Source: Melitaea cinxia | Taxonomy: Eukaryota > Arthropoda > Insecta > Lepidoptera > Nymphalidae | DNA: 64,000 bases | NCBI RefSeq assembly: GCF_905220565.1 | Contig: NC_059405.1 | Location: 15,082,081 to 15,146,080 of the forward strand | Direction: 5' to 3' | Shown here: one piece after another, positions 12,936-25,739 of the stretch | How the letters are laid out: the number at the start of each line of letters is the position of its first letter | Position numbering within the stretch: the first letter of the stretch is position 1 | Notes under the pieces: generated by a model | The model's database searches: none | What the model saw: the letters and a program-made list of their open reading frames with translations, nothing else | What the model was told of the DNA's origin: nothing | Made by a program: the position numbers and the translations under genes

Positions 12936-13184
12936 ATATATTTTACACACTAGAAATGATAATAATTGTTTTTTGAGATAATAAAATACTCTTTCAGTTG
13001 CTAAATATATAATTATAAAATTTCTACATTTAATGTTGTAATCAGACACTTCTCATTTACTAAGCAGACTGCCTATGACCCTGCAATCAATAACCACATA
13101 TAATGATTTGAAACCAGATTACTATCTGAAACTCGATACTACCGACCAAAGTCTAATTACAAAAATCAAATCAAACCTACACCT

Positions 13185-13312
13185 GATAGCGATCGTTACT
13201 CATAGTAGGGAATATATCCGCCAACCTGCATTGGAGCAGCTTGGGCTCTGATCCTTCTCATACACGGGAAAAAAGGCCTATGTCCAGCAGTGGGGTATTA
13301 CAGGCTAAAGCG
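13185..13312 (+). repeat. SINE-associated 3' half
   Basis: It contains 'tgatagcgatcgttactcat', 'ggcctatgtccagcagtggg' and 'attacaggctaaagcg'. This is the same tail seen inverted at 3885 and attached to a tRNA-like head at 25480. Confidence 0.8.
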
Positions 13313-13319
13313 AATTACA

Positions 13320-14079
13320 ATACTCACACAGAAGCCTCATTATGAGAAAGTGCCCCCACACGCTAAATCTATCCTTGGTTGTTTACGTATTGATTTGTAT
13401 GTCGTAAAGAAAAAAATTGAATGAACACAACAGCTTTATTAAAAAAAAAATTTTTTTCCATTAAAGAAAAAGGCATAGTCATATTGTGAAAAAACATAAA
13501 ACACGCTTGGTTACATAAAAATTGCACCTTTGTCAAAATATATATTTAAATTACTTTAACTAGGTTGATTGATCATTATCATTCTTTTTAATTTGCTAAA
13601 AAATTTAATAAGATAAAGAGCTACTTAACCGTTATTATTTCATTCGATATTAACTAAAACTATACATCGAAAAATACACGAATTTCCTTCTTTATTTGAG
13701 TTAATTGAAAGAAAGTCCTAATTTGCCATAAGTATACCCAATTGACTTCACAATTTCTTACAGTTTTATCTTTAAGACATTAACAATATATTTGTTATGT
13801 ACAAAATCGTATAAATTAATTTAAAAATGGCCATACAAATAGTTAATTTTCAAATAATTTGCATCAGTGTAGCATGTAGGTGTAACATGCACATGTACAC
13901 ACTACACGTAGCTATAGTTACGCAACGTTCGCCATTAGACCGCACGACGACTGCGAAGGCCGGCGCGTGCACACGTACGATAAGCCTCACCGCACATTGT
14001 GTCACTTATAATACACTACTTTTTACACTACGACATAAGTTCGACTAAAACTTATCTGTGGTAGAACATAATAGAAAAT
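13320..14079. other. AT-rich sequence, nothing recognised
   Basis: A small CpG cluster at 13900-14000 has no splice sites or coding resemblance. No other element was recognised. Confidence 0.5.
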
Positions 14080-14150
14080 ATCCTGCTTAAAATCTGGAGC
14101 AGCATGACTGGGGAAGTACATACACTTTAAAGAAGATGACAAATAATTTC
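14080..14150 (+). repeat. fragment of the family at 40840-41102
   Basis: The text 'atcctgcttaaaatctggag', 'cagcatgactggggaagtac' matches the start of the copy at 40.84 kb in the same orientation. Confidence 0.65.
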
Positions 14151-15454
14151 GTAGTCATAAATTGATGTTCCCAACTAAACTGCTTAGATTTTCATTGTTG
14201 TCTATTTAAATCAAATTATCAGAATTTTCAAGTAATGTAAACATCATTCCATTATGTTCCAAAGAGAATCTGAAAATATAAAGAAACTGATTTTTTCTGT
14301 GATTTTTAACTTATTAGGTAGATTAGACAGCAGAAATAATGTTTCAATCACTAACCTAAACTATTATTGCATAATATAACTGTGAAGATCGTAATAAGCT
14401 ACTATTGTTTAAGATTATTTAATTCTACTAAAAATATATCCAAGCAATGAATCCGGTCCGATCCGATGTTAATTTAATCCCGAAACAGGCGAACGATAGG
14501 CCTTACTGAACAGTACCTACATATATCAAAACGCTAAAATTTGTTCCTAAGCATAATATTCTTACGATAACCGGTAGCTCTAAAGTTAAATAATTAACAA
14601 TTACAGTTTACCTATTATTAACCTTATCGCGTGCACTTAGAGAACAGAATCGCGTGAACACATCCGATGATTCTCGATTACTTCAATTGTCCTCCGAAAT
14701 CTATCCAATTACAGTGGCATTCGCTATTTTGATCTAACCGTGGAAGTTTTTATAGAACTGCTATTTCGACCTGCTGATATATTGTGGGATAATAATATTT
14801 ATTTTAAGTATTATTTTCATTTATGTTTAGTTTAAATGTAGTAAAAGAATCCAGGACGATGGTTTGATACCCAATTGAAGTCATTAGTGACATTTTTTGA
14901 CTTTGACTAAAATATATATACACAACACTTATCTGCTAGCTTTGACAACGCGTGAGACGAGTACAGCAAAAGTTGGTTCACATATGATTACTGTCCTGCT
15001 ACTGTAAATTACATCTCCAAGTATTACAGCCTAAAATTTTCTATAAAGCCTATTATCACAAAATATAAATTCGTCGTCGTAATTCCTATGATTACCTGTC
15101 CTAAACTTTTTGAAAAATAATTAAATTCCATTTAAAAAGCTTCAAAATTATAACACAACATTTTGGAACTCCATCTCGAGCGCACTATATTCCCTCACGG
15201 GTAAGAGGATCACCACGTGATCGCTATATCTCCAATCATGTGGCGTATTGTTTACGTGGAACGTGTTTACTACGTGATAACGACAGTGTGAGTTACGTGT
15301 GCCGCATGAGCTCACCGGATACATGTTAAAAACACACCTAGATATATTTTTTCTTATCACATTAGAACAGGCGTCCTCCGTTACGTCACTTCTCTTTAGT
15401 CAATTCTATTTTTGTAATATTTTTTTATGAAAAAATTTAATAACATTCAATCTC
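14151..15454. other. repeat-poor AT-rich sequence
   Basis: No exon or repeat was recognised. A patch at 15170-15310 has several ACGTG motifs ('caccacgtgatcgc', 'gtttacgtggaacgtgttt', 'ttactacgtgataac') including one CACGTG E-box at 15213-15218. Function is unknown. Confidence 0.5.
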
Positions 15455-15610
15455 TATTATACCTATACTAATATTATAAAATTGAAAAGTTTGTTTGTTT
15501 ATTTAAATGCGCTTATTCTTTTTGTTTTGGACAGACCATTTACAGAGGAAGGCTAAGGCATTTTTCCTCAAATTACCGCGCGTGAATCCGCGTGGCACAG
15601 CTAGTAACAC
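15455..15610 (+). repeat. shortened LINE tail repeat
   Basis: It shares 'actaatattataaaattgaa', 'aagtttgtttgttt', 'acagaggaaggcta' and 'cgtggcacagctagt' with 12120-12302 and lacks the middle. No reading frame is maintained. Confidence 0.7.
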
Positions 15611-15644
15611 ACAATATATAGTATTAGCACGGTCATCTTTTCCT

Positions 15645-15805
15645 TTTTTCTTATGTGGGGAAAATCCATCATGGATACCTTGTGGATTATGTCAGACTCC
15701 TACTGACTAAAAAACCACCACGTGTGAGCAGTCATCCGCCTGGGTGGGGCGAGATGGGGTCGCGCTAGCATTCACCACCTACGGTCATCTGTTCCTAAGG
15801 TAGGT
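15645..15805 (+). repeat. interspersed repeat fragment
   Basis: It carries 'tatgtcagactcctactgac' followed by 'aaaaccaccacgtg' and 'ggggcgagatggggtcgcgc', a phrase order familiar from lepidopteran dispersed repeats. No second copy was noticed in this window, so the family call rests on memory. Confidence 0.45.
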
Positions 15806-15864
15806 AACTAAATGTCTATACCTATTTTAGATAAAAAAAGGCTTGACTTGCCCTTTTATAATAA

Positions 15865-15965
15865 ATATATACAAACATTCTTGACAGACGTGTGACGTGT
15901 AGAACCCACAAGCGTCGAGCAGAAAGCAAGGCTACTGCGAACTGCGCCAATCGTTCAGTCAATAT
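15865..15965 (-). repeat. degraded tRNA-like SINE head, minus strand
   Basis: On the minus strand 'attggcgcagttcgcagt' resembles the A box and 'cttgtgggttctacac' a damaged B box. It is comparable to 7965-8040. Confidence 0.5.
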
Positions 15966-17260
15966 AAGTTTTTCAGTATATGTAATCTAGACCGCTCTCC
16001 ATGTCTTATTAAGCAAATTTATTTAAGTAAAAATTTGTTTTGGCGCACCGCAAACACATTTTTTCGTAGGTAGTAAGTTAAGCTGATCCGTCACGCTCTG
16101 AGGTGAAGGCTCGATCGAGTGAACTCGGGAACGCCGAGTGTTCCCGAGCGAGAAAGATAGAGACAGCTGCTCTTCGCTAATGTGTCGCTGTGTTCAGTAT
16201 AATCACAAAGAAGTTTTTTTTTAAAGTTATTCTTTATAAACCTATCTCAAGGAAGTTACTGGACGACATCAGAATGGTAGGATACCATATACCAGTTCAT
16301 ACCAGTAATGAAAAATAGAAATAGTACATATTCTTTTAAAAATCGACTAGGAATTAAGGACCCTTAATCACTAGGTTGTCATGTAGTAAATAGGTCTATT
16401 TAGTACATGACATAATTTATCTATGACGTAAAAATTAATGATACATACACGTGTATCTATTAATAATTGTATACCTAATTATTTCTATATTTATTTTTTG
16501 GACTAAATATTAATAAAATGCCATCAATCATTAAGCCTCCCTTTGTTCCACTGAAACATTTGAATTTGGAAACATTTTTTTTAAATAAATAATTTGACAA
16601 AAACTTTAGCGAACATGACGAATATTAAATATCAATGTTATTGTTTTAAAACGAGTAACTGCGGAGATTCTTACCGGTTCTTCTCTGCAAATTCTACATT
16701 CCAAATCGGTGGTACCTTCACTTTTAACGTACTTTCGAAGCCTATTTGAATAAAGTTATTTTGATTTTTGATTTTGTTTGAACTAAAATGAACAAATGCA
16801 ATACACTTATAACGATAGTAATTAGAGAGAGTACCTAAAGCCGTATCGTTAAAGCCGCGATTACATGTCGGCGGCTACGATAAGAGGATCGTATTGTCGA
16901 TGCAAGGGACTTGCCAAATGACTGCAGCGTTATTGCTAATAACGTAAAAATGATCTTCCAACATCTAAAAGTTAAATACCTAATAACACTTAATTTAACA
17001 GGATGTGAGAAACCGAATACAATATACAAAACTTATACTGGTACACATAAACATAATAGCGTATCTTTTAATAGCTGAATGGAACTTAATAACTGAAACG
17101 GATTGTTTCACATCACGTTTTATATCATCGCATCATAAGACCTCAATTGAAGTATTTATTACCTAACTACACTTAAGAAAAAAACTGCTAAAATCGCTTG
17201 ATTCCTCAATTAAAGCTGTCTAGTACCAGTATGAATTTCCATCAATTCCATGTTATTTAT
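15966..17260. other. repeat-poor sequence with one strong hairpin
   Basis: No gene was recognised. A perfect 9-bp inverted repeat with a 7-nt spacer (CTCGGGAAC / GTTCCCGAG, 16124-16148) sits in a GC-rich patch at 16080-16200; the rest is AT-rich. Confidence 0.5.
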
Positions 17261-17271
17261 TTTGTTTTTTT

Positions 17272-17690
17272 TTTTAATCGAGGAAAAAAAGGAGTATACA
17301 TATTATGTATGTTCAGGGATAACTTCGTCGTTTATCAACCGATTTTGATTTTTTTTTTGTTGGAAAGGAGATATTCTAGGTGTGGTACCATGATAAGGAA
17401 ATCAGCATCTGATGGTGGGATCCCAGAGAAATCGAGGGAAACCCTGGAAAATCCGCATAACTTTTTACTGGGTGTACTGATTTTGATGATTTTTAATTTA
17501 ATCGAAAATCGATGTTTATCATGTGGTCACATTTAAATTTCATCGAGATCTGATTACAACTTTTGGAGTAATCCTTGATAATGCATATTTATCAACTAAT
17601 TATTTTTTCGTCTACCTACGTTGTATTATTACTTTTCCATGTAATTGAAGTCGGTTTTTTTTTCGTTTGCCAACAAACAATTATTTCTTA
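17272..17690 (+). repeat. TIR-type interspersed repeat, copy 3
   Basis: It shares 'gttggaaaggagatat', 'tgatggtgggatcccagaga' and 'gaagtcggtt' (17647-17656) with copies 1 and 2. The terminal palindrome is mutated (gtttgccaacaaac). An open frame at 17198-17536 is only this repeat read through. Confidence 0.75.
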
Positions 17691-17694
17691 GACC

Positions 17695-18440
17695 ATTATA
17701 ATTTATATTGTTAGAATATTCACATCACTTGCTTATCTAAAGCGCATGCTGCTTAACTGCATTCAAGGGAAATTATATGCATGCTTAATACCTAAGCACT
17801 AACTTATTATATTATTTTACACATGTGGTTCTTATAAAATAAATAAATCTGTTAATGTCCTATCGCTGGGGAAGTCGCTGGGGGAGTCTATTTTACTTGG
17901 GAGCCCTTTAAGTTCCTATAATCGCTATCAGTTGTTAATTATAACGAGTTGGATCAACAACTTCATCTATTCTTCTGGGTACGGTAGTAATATGACCGTC
18001 TTGATTCAGATCAGATACCAATATGACAAGACTCACGAGAACCAGACCAATAACAAATTTTTGTATTAACACTATTATTTTAACGATACGAAAGTGCTTT
18101 TGAAGCCTTTTTGAATGAAGTTATTTTTGATTTTGAACCATAAAAATTACAAAACATTCAGACAAACATCGCTACTGTTCGCAGTTGAAATCACTCAGGT
18201 CTTTAATCAATAATAAAAACAGCACAAGACACGTGACATTATAACATTAAAGTCACCTACAGCGCATATCACGCGTTATCATTACTCTAACGCAGGGTCG
18301 TCGACCGTTTATCAGTGGATTTCGTAGAACAATAACAGATACAACGCGAATTGTTATCCAATATTTTAATATCTATGCATTACATAAATCTGAATCGTAC
18401 AATGTACAAATAAAATTTATTCTACCTTTTATTCTATACG
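17695..18440. other. AT-rich, nothing recognised
   Basis: No coding, RNA or repeat call can be supported. Confidence 0.5.
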
Positions 18441-18444
18441 AGGA

Positions 18445-18600
18445 AGCATAGGTCCCCTGCCGGCGTCTGTATTTCCGAGTTCATACAACCCGAACATGTT
18501 TAAAGCGCGAGTGAACAGGCTTCTTCTGGGCGAACTCGCTCCATCTTCGACGTCGTCTGTGCTCTAGAGCTAGACTGAGGTCAAGAGTAAGCCCATAACA
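18445..18600 (+). pseudogene. C-terminal scrap of a LINE reverse transcriptase ORF
   Basis: One plus-strand frame reads Phe-Pro-Ser-Ser-Tyr-Asn...Met-Phe-Lys-Ala-Arg-Val-Asn-Arg, then stops. This resembles the 'FP.SYdL..FK.RV' C-terminal stretch found in many insect non-LTR polyproteins. It has no intact neighbours and is a dead fragment. Confidence 0.55.
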
Positions 18601-19099
18601 TAATAAAAAAAAAAGGTTAATTTTATCTACGCACTCACGACGCGACCGGGATGTATTCGTTGTATATGTTTCTATTACGATCGTTTGACTATTTTTCGTT
18701 ACGATTTGACGGATTTTCAAGGTATATAAATATTATTTATAATTAAAATTTGTAAGGTTCCAATTAAAATTCCTTGGGATGCAAGATTTGAACTATGGAC
18801 AATGTCACAAAGATTTACTATTACTGGAAAGGTACGGAAAATAATAAAAAATATTTTTAATGGTATAGGATTTAATGTATTTAATGAAAAATAAACATTT
18901 TAGATTTAATTAGCGTTACCTAACATTGAAAAATATATTTATAAATTTACAGGGAAAAAAATATAATTTATGTGATAAACAGTGCAGCAAAAACAATTTG
19001 CAGTTTAACAGTGCACTGTGTAATTATAAAATAATAAATATAAAATGGCTAAATATAAAAATAAAATCTATTCCGATTTCGTCCCTTTTAAATTACCGT

Positions 19100-21650
19100 T
19101 TCGCAAACAATAAGATTAATAACGTCGCCAATCCCAATTCATCTTCATGAAATATTGTTGACAATAAAATCCATAACAATTTAATTTCGAAAACGGCAAA
19201 ATGACCGAAGCCCTTCCGATTTCCACCGACTCGGTCTGAAACGAATGCAAATGTTTTGATATTCACATCAAAAAAGGAGACGAGGTATTGACGAACACCA
19301 TTATTCAAGGCAACCTAATTGAATTAAGCTCCACAGCGAGCAACGCAACCCCTTAGTTTGATTGCTTTCATATAAATTCATTCGCTGTAATTCGTATTCA
19401 GCTAAATGAATTTCATGTCCGCCGGCACCCGACCGCAGGACATCCGAACTTTATAAATTATTATTGAGTGAACAACAATCCACAAATACGAACTACACCA
19501 AACGTTTCAATTGAATTGTAAAAGTTCGAACGCTACGGACAGATTTCAATATACCGACCGTATATTGCGACCGACGCGACCCACGTTCGACATGTTTTCG
19601 ACCGCTGATTACGATCAAAAATAAATATCCTTGAAATATTCAGTAATTAAAAACATTCAGCCGGGTATGATTAAACGAAGGCCTGAAAACAACTCGAAAT
19701 CATACGACGCGTCGCCTCGCTATTAATCGCGAACCCCGCGTATCATAACATTTTCATTGCTCACATTATTTAAAACATTTCGCCTCTCGCCGCCGCGTAA
19801 TTTGTGGACATTTGAGCACAAGGAACAGAATCGCTCGACAGCCCGGCGACCTTTGACTGTCACCCTTTACAACAGTGAGGAAAGATATCCATAGCGTCAC
19901 AAGTAATTAAGAAGCGAGCCACGCTTTGTGCCGTCGGTCCCTCGGGACGCCTCGGGGATAGGATCCCCGCTTACATAATTTGTCCTAACTGCATAATCGA
20001 TAAAAGCGTGTCGCTCTTGTCCCGTCTAGACGTTGACACCGTAATTCAGTCTTCCTCAGATCTCCATCAGATTGCGTTTCAAGAGGCTCGCGGCCAACAC
20101 ACTGCTTGTTGCCTATCCGTCCTCGAGGAGCACTCGAGTGTTTTCAGCGTCTCGTCTCCGAGCGCCGCAGCCCAACACACCCGTCATGACTCTTACGACC
20201 GTTTTCCGGACTCGACAGAGTCGACGGAGCGCGAACGTATCTCATAGAGATATTTCCAATTGGAACGCAAAAGTTCAGCCGGCCGTGATTCGCTCGGTGG
20301 CAGCGTCGAGCGTTTAATTGACAATGAATGTGACAGTGTGCGCACGAGAGAGGGTTGCCAGTCGGGAGCCAAGCGGAGCGCGTCTCCGTTAATGGGGTCA
20401 ACGAAATTGAGAAAAGTGAAACGGTGGAGTAGGCCGGTCGGCATTTATTACAGGCCGGACCTCACGACGACCCTCATACGCTCCGTTTCGGACATGTCGA
20501 TATGGGGAAAGAGACGAGACGCATTCTAAACGACCGATGAATAGAGAGAGCACTACCGGTCTATCAATCGACGGAGGACGTTTCCTCCCCGCCCCCGGAA
20601 TCGGGCTTGTGAACCCGGAATTAATAAGGATATTTGTAGTCTCGTGTGTGATTGTCGTGCAATCCGAAATGTCTTGGACGAGTAAATGCATAATATATGG
20701 CCTCTATGAATCTTCACTGTTTAGCCGCAAAATCTGAGTCGATGTTACGATCGTGAACGCTTCATTTATAAGAACTATAAATAATTAATTAGCCGTGCCG
20801 AGCCTCCCGGGGGGACGTCGCTCGTTCAGTTTACCCACATCAAGCCTGTGACATTTTAATGGCCTTTTAAACGCACAACTAAGCAAACGTACCTTTGTAT
20901 AAAGCTGAATGCGTGCTAAATATGAGCACGATAAAGGAGATAGGGTAATTATTTCCGCCTTCAATACTCGCATTCGTATGCACGAAGCAACAAAGACGCC
21001 GTCTGTTACGGAGTAAATAGCCGGCGGTCGCGTCTCTGTGCAACGTAAATCAGCGCGTCCAATCACGACGCGGCCGGTGCGGACTCCGGACACTTAGAAA
21101 TCAGTTGCCACTATTAAATTATACGAGCTGCAGCCGGGATGTCATACGCCAAAGTTTAATCTCTCGCAGCGGACGGGCTTATTATTCAAATAGTTAGACT
21201 CTAACGGCCACCTCGCAGTCACGTATGTTGCGGCACGTCCCAGCTCCTCCGAAAACTTCTCCTCACAGATGTTTACACGCAAACGTTTAAATTGAGACGT
21301 TTAAGAACGCGGAGGTAATTTGGAGACTTTACCCGGGCGGAGCAGATGCTAAATGCATTTGATGGAGGTTGAAATCATCAGACTATCAAAGTAGACGTCA
21401 ATTTTTTGTTTGCGAATAAAATCGGACCGAAATTCAAAATGTAGAAGTCGTCGCGCCGGAATCGTTAGGAGGGGCAGACGAATCCAACTCTTTCTACAGA
21501 TCCGACCCCAACAAGCGTTAATTAAGCGAAAATCGAAACGCCAAAGCTCGACTCGGCTTTATGCAAATTCTGCAAAATTGACTTTCGTGTCGACAGAGTT
21601 AATTTTTTAACCGCTTTCGAGGCGATTGTTTGAATAGGGTAATTAGAAGA
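19100..21650. promoter_or_regulatory. GC/CpG-rich repeat-free block, candidate regulatory cluster
   Basis: For about 2.5 kb the composition departs from the AT-rich surroundings: frequent CpG, no recognisable SINE, LINE or TIR sequence, and many AT-rich homeodomain-type cores (attaatt, taattaa, ataatcgataa) set in GC-rich text. Overlapping open frames on both strands are explained by high CpG content; none looks like a known protein or has splice sites in frame. If this lies in a giant MXD intron or an intergenic desert, a cluster of conserved enhancers is the likeliest reading, but conservation cannot be seen here. Confidence 0.4.
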
Positions 21651-21909
21651 CTAGATTCACGTGGTGTGAAACTTTCTAGAAGCGCTCGACTCGACTGTCG
21701 AGTAAACTTGCGTAGGTACATATAATCTGCTTTTACGCTTAAAACTGTTTACGGTAATAACCATTTTCTACTCGTTATGTCTGTGCATGTAGAGCTATAT
21801 AGTTATATAATCTGACTTACAATGATCGAACATACTTTAATTCTATATTAACGTTTATAAAAAATAATTATCGAAGATATTTATATATTTAGTAAACTAG
21901 ACACAAAGT

Positions 21910-22530
21910 TTACTTCTTATAAGGTATCTGGGTCGAATATGGCCACCTTAAGGTTTGTTATCCTTTTTTATGATAACAAAGCTAAAAAAGCAAGTTTTAG
22001 CATTTGTTCATCTTACAAGTAAAGGCAAAAAAAATACAAAGACTATAAGCGATATATAAACGAGTTCATACAAATTTGTCAGTAGGTATCTTCTTTTGTT
22101 AACCCAACACAGTCTTCGTGGACATACATTTTAGTTAAAAAGTATAGTCTCAAGTCTGCTACTCTATCCTCATTGCAAACGTAACAACACCAAGTCTTTA
22201 GATTTTTTTAGAATGTCATTTAACTTTTTGGTTAGAAACCTTAGAAGTTACTGCTTCACTCTTGTTCATGTTAGCAGAATATTGTTTTCTTCTTTGGGAA
22301 GAAACTTTAGATGATCTTGGCTCATAATTTTTCTCTGTAAACGTCGATTTTGTTATCTTCTTTTTCAGACTATTAATACATAGCTTTTGCCCTTGGTGTA
22401 GTTTTTAGTCTTGACATTTTCTCCGGAGTTTTTAAAATTTCACAAAAATATGAATATGACTCATTAAATGTTGTGGAGCAAACGTTTATGTAAATATGGC
22501 CAAACACTGGCCATATTTACATGCATTTTT
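21910..22530 (-). pseudogene. decayed DNA transposon fragment with Zn-finger-like C-terminus
   Basis: Minus-strand frames contain a stretch with Trp/Cys-Tyr-Val-Cys-Asn-Glu-Asp-Arg then Met-Tyr-Val-His-Glu-Asp-Cys-Val-Gly-Leu-Thr (about 22090-22200). This resembles the Cys/His cluster at the C-terminus of pogo/Tigger-like transposases in moths. It is interrupted by stops and frameshifts. A 14-bp perfect hairpin (22488-22522) lies at the upstream side, and 'atatggcca' recurs at 21938-21946, so the ends may be element termini. Confidence 0.5.
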
Positions 22531-22539
22531 TTGCTTTTA

Positions 22540-25120
22540 TATTAATAAATAAAAAACACGCAAGGTTTTGATATATAAACAAAGAAATATTAAATTACAA
22601 TCGTCACACAATATCGTAATGCGAATAGCAACGATTTTTATTAGAAAAGTAACGAAATACAAGACAATACTTACTTAATAATTTTATAACCTCAACAGTA
22701 TGTTTCACAATAATGGACACTGAGCGACCAGCGAGTGCGCGAGAGGTGTGACAAATACGCTGTTCAGATAGATACACGTGGCATTAGCGACAAGTTATGA
22801 TCACTTTGAGGTCATTACGAAGTTTCGTGTTTTAAATTACCAGGTACCTTATAAGGTTTGTAATATTATAACAACAAATATCCAAAACAATTTAATTCAT
22901 AAAATATTAGCCACGTTTTCTCTTCAAAAAAATATACATTATTGTAACAAACTGTAGCTACCAAAAAACCGAGGTCTTAAAAAACGTAAAAGCCTACAAA
23001 TCGTATTCGGTTAGACATGCCTTGTCGGGTGGTAGCCACAGGACGGTACCGCTGCGTACCGTTAGAACCAACTGTAACCGCAGCCCTGGACAAACAAGAC
23101 TTACTACATTATATATTAAATCCACCTCGTTTATATGTATCTCTACATCTAGCTTAAACGCTTTCTTGTAACATAATTTCTAAAAGATAATATTCTGCTT
23201 TTTTTAACAATTTGTGGATATTTCTTAAGCGTTAAAACTGTAAATACAATTTATGTAACAAATAGATAGCAATTCGTAACCAAGCAAATCTAGAATCAAG
23301 GATTCGAAGATCTAGCTAATTGTGCACTAATGAGCGAAGCCGCAGTCGTTAACACGGATACACAATTAGATCGAAGTGAAGATTTTAATTAAGTGATAAA
23401 TATAAAAATCACAATAATAAATTAAATTAACGTTAAAGCGAAAGCATCGTTAAATCGAAACGTTTATACGAGCACACATTTAGAACTATCGCGTGAAGGT
23501 AGTCGCTGGTATAAAGTATGTTTGTCACTTGTTCCGTTGAATTCGTTCACTTTATTGAGCGTGACGCCGTTCGAGACGGAGAAAATTGGCGATTTTTCGA
23601 GCAAAAATCTATTTACACTTTTTCCAGCTCATTATTGTTTTTTTTATCTTTATTCCGAACGACTATTCTTTTAATAAAATCTGCTACTTTATTAAAACGT
23701 ATCTATTTATAAAAAAAAAAGTATTACCGTAGTTTCGTGTTCAGTATTTCGTTATGGATATCAACTGATTAGCTATTTTAGAAGCTCTATTTCTTCAATC
23801 TTTTTATTTTTATTTTTGGCAAACAAACGATATAAATACTTATCATCTCAAATCTAAGAAATAAGGAATTTCAAAAAAAATCTGCACAAAATTAAAAGTC
23901 ATAAAAACACTGATGTATAAAAATAAAAAATAAAGCTAATCGTCCATCAATCGTTTGTATGTGGATATGTTTATCTACATCCGTTGAGGCTAAAGTAAAT
24001 ACAATAGGTTACATAATACTCAAGCGAACATGGAATTTCCAATCCATAAGTCATATTGTATTTCTCTTAGCTCGTGTGACAGTTATCGACGTCAGGAACG
24101 CCCTTTTCGAATAGTATTTACAATGGACACTTTCATATTCAAAACATGGAGCGACAAAAACGCTCGCGATACATCGAAACATTTCTAAAAGTCATAAGTT
24201 ACTCAAAGTGATTTAGTCGAAATTATCTTCATATTAACGTGAGGCCTGGATTGTACAGGTGACAATTTGTCATATATAAAGCATAATCTACACTTTATCG
24301 ACTTAATTATCGTCGAGCCGAAATAAACCTTATTCCTTTAAGTATAAGACGCAAACTCACGTGCTAGTTTTTTAGATAAATACATAAACTTACGTCGGTA
24401 TTGTCGCGTTTCTGGCGTAATGGACAAATAATGTGCACTTCGTCCATTATAATGTTATTTGGCGGCAAGTAATAATTACCGAGGTGGATTGTTTTCGACC
24501 GTGCCCAGTTGCCAGGCGACTTCCAGGCGTCCGGAGCGACACGAAAGCCTTTTAATCTAGAATAAAACTATGTTTATAACATAATCCCGCTTCGAATCGA
24601 TGAGTTGACTTGATCATTTTACAGAAGATTCTATTCTGATTGTGTTTACTATAATTGCAATATTCTCTCAGAGAAGACTCAGAAAATTTAACTGAAACTT
24701 ATAACATACTCGTATGTGCTACACACTTTTTTCTCATTTGTAGTTGTAGTTGTTATTTATACACTTGTTTACATTGAATGTATATTATATGGTTATTGTT
24801 TGATTGATTATTTAATGATTACAATATTATTAAGCCAACTTTGTAATGTTGGCATCGATCGCATCGCCATTGATTAATGGGACGGACCCAAATTGCAATA
24901 CAAGGCTGGGTAAATAATATAACATAATAATAATAACAATTTATAAAATCATTTTAAAATTTCACATTTAAAACTGATATAAAAAAAATGAATCTTAAAA
25001 TTTTTTTTTTTTTTGTCTAAAGTCGACTGAGTTACATCAATCGCGTTTCAAAGTATTTAATCCGCAAAAATTTTAATCTTGCTCAAATCTTTTATGACGT
25101 GTATTAATATATATAATTTT
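22540..25120. other. repeat-poor AT-rich sequence
   Basis: No supported gene. Short open frames (for example 23518-23712) have no family resemblance. Confidence 0.5.
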
Positions 25121-25124
25121 AGTG

Positions 25125-25215
25125 TAGGCTGGATGAGAATTGCGGAAAACCGGGATGTCTAGCGCGAACTTGGGGAGGCCTATGTCCAGCAGTGAACTGC
25201 AGTAGGCTGACTGAC
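25125..25215 (+). repeat. LINE 3' end-like repeat
   Basis: It carries 'gcgcgaacttggggaggcct', 'atgtccagcagtgaactgc' and 'aggctgactgactg', a signature of a very common lepidopteran non-LTR tail. A longer copy is at 42565-42890 and an inverted one at 63834-63990. Confidence 0.8.
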
Positions 25216-25479
25216 TGACTGTATATATATAAAAATATTCATATATGTATATTTATAAAAAAAGAATATTAAGCTATATCAGCCGACTGTTACCTAACAC
25301 AAGCATTAAAAGTTGCTTATTTATATATTATTTACATTATTATAATGCAGACGACAAAAGAGCGTTATAAAGATCCCTGCAATGATACTTAGATATTTGT
25401 ATTCATTATATTACACACGCTATATGTACGCTGGTAAAAAAAAACCAAAAATATTTCTGAAGAATAAATTACACAAACG

Positions 25480-25735
25480 CACGGTCGCAACGGTCCACGG
25501 TCACAGCACTGGTTTGTGACTGTTGCACTGGCGGTTGTGGGTTCGATCCCCGCACATGACAAACATTTGTATTGGCCATACAGATGTTTGCCGTGGTCTG
25601 GGTGTTTGTGCAGTTCTTGTGGGTCTCACCGTGCCTCGGAGAGCACGTTAAGCCGTCGGTCCCAGTTGCTATCATGTACACTTGATAGCGATCGTCACTC
25701 GTTATAGTTACTGAAGCGTAAGCGCAAAATAAACA
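25480..25735 (+). repeat. long SINE: tRNA-like head joined to the conserved tail
   Basis: The head has a B-box-like 'gggttcgatcccc' and then 'gacaaacatttgtattggcc' and 'ccgtggtctgggtgtttgtg'. It continues to 'gtgcctcggagagcac' and 'cttgatagcgatcgtcact'. This copy shows that the tails at 3885 and 13185 belong to the same SINE class. Open frames on both strands here are repeat-derived. Confidence 0.85.
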
Positions 25736-25739
25736 CAAT

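Noticed and set aside
17198..17536. 112-codon plus-strand open frame
   Set aside because: Runs through the TIR repeat copy 3 and is not conserved as coding in the other copies.
20008..20691. Six overlapping open frames on both strands
   Set aside because: Explained by high CpG content; none shows a domain or consistent splice context.
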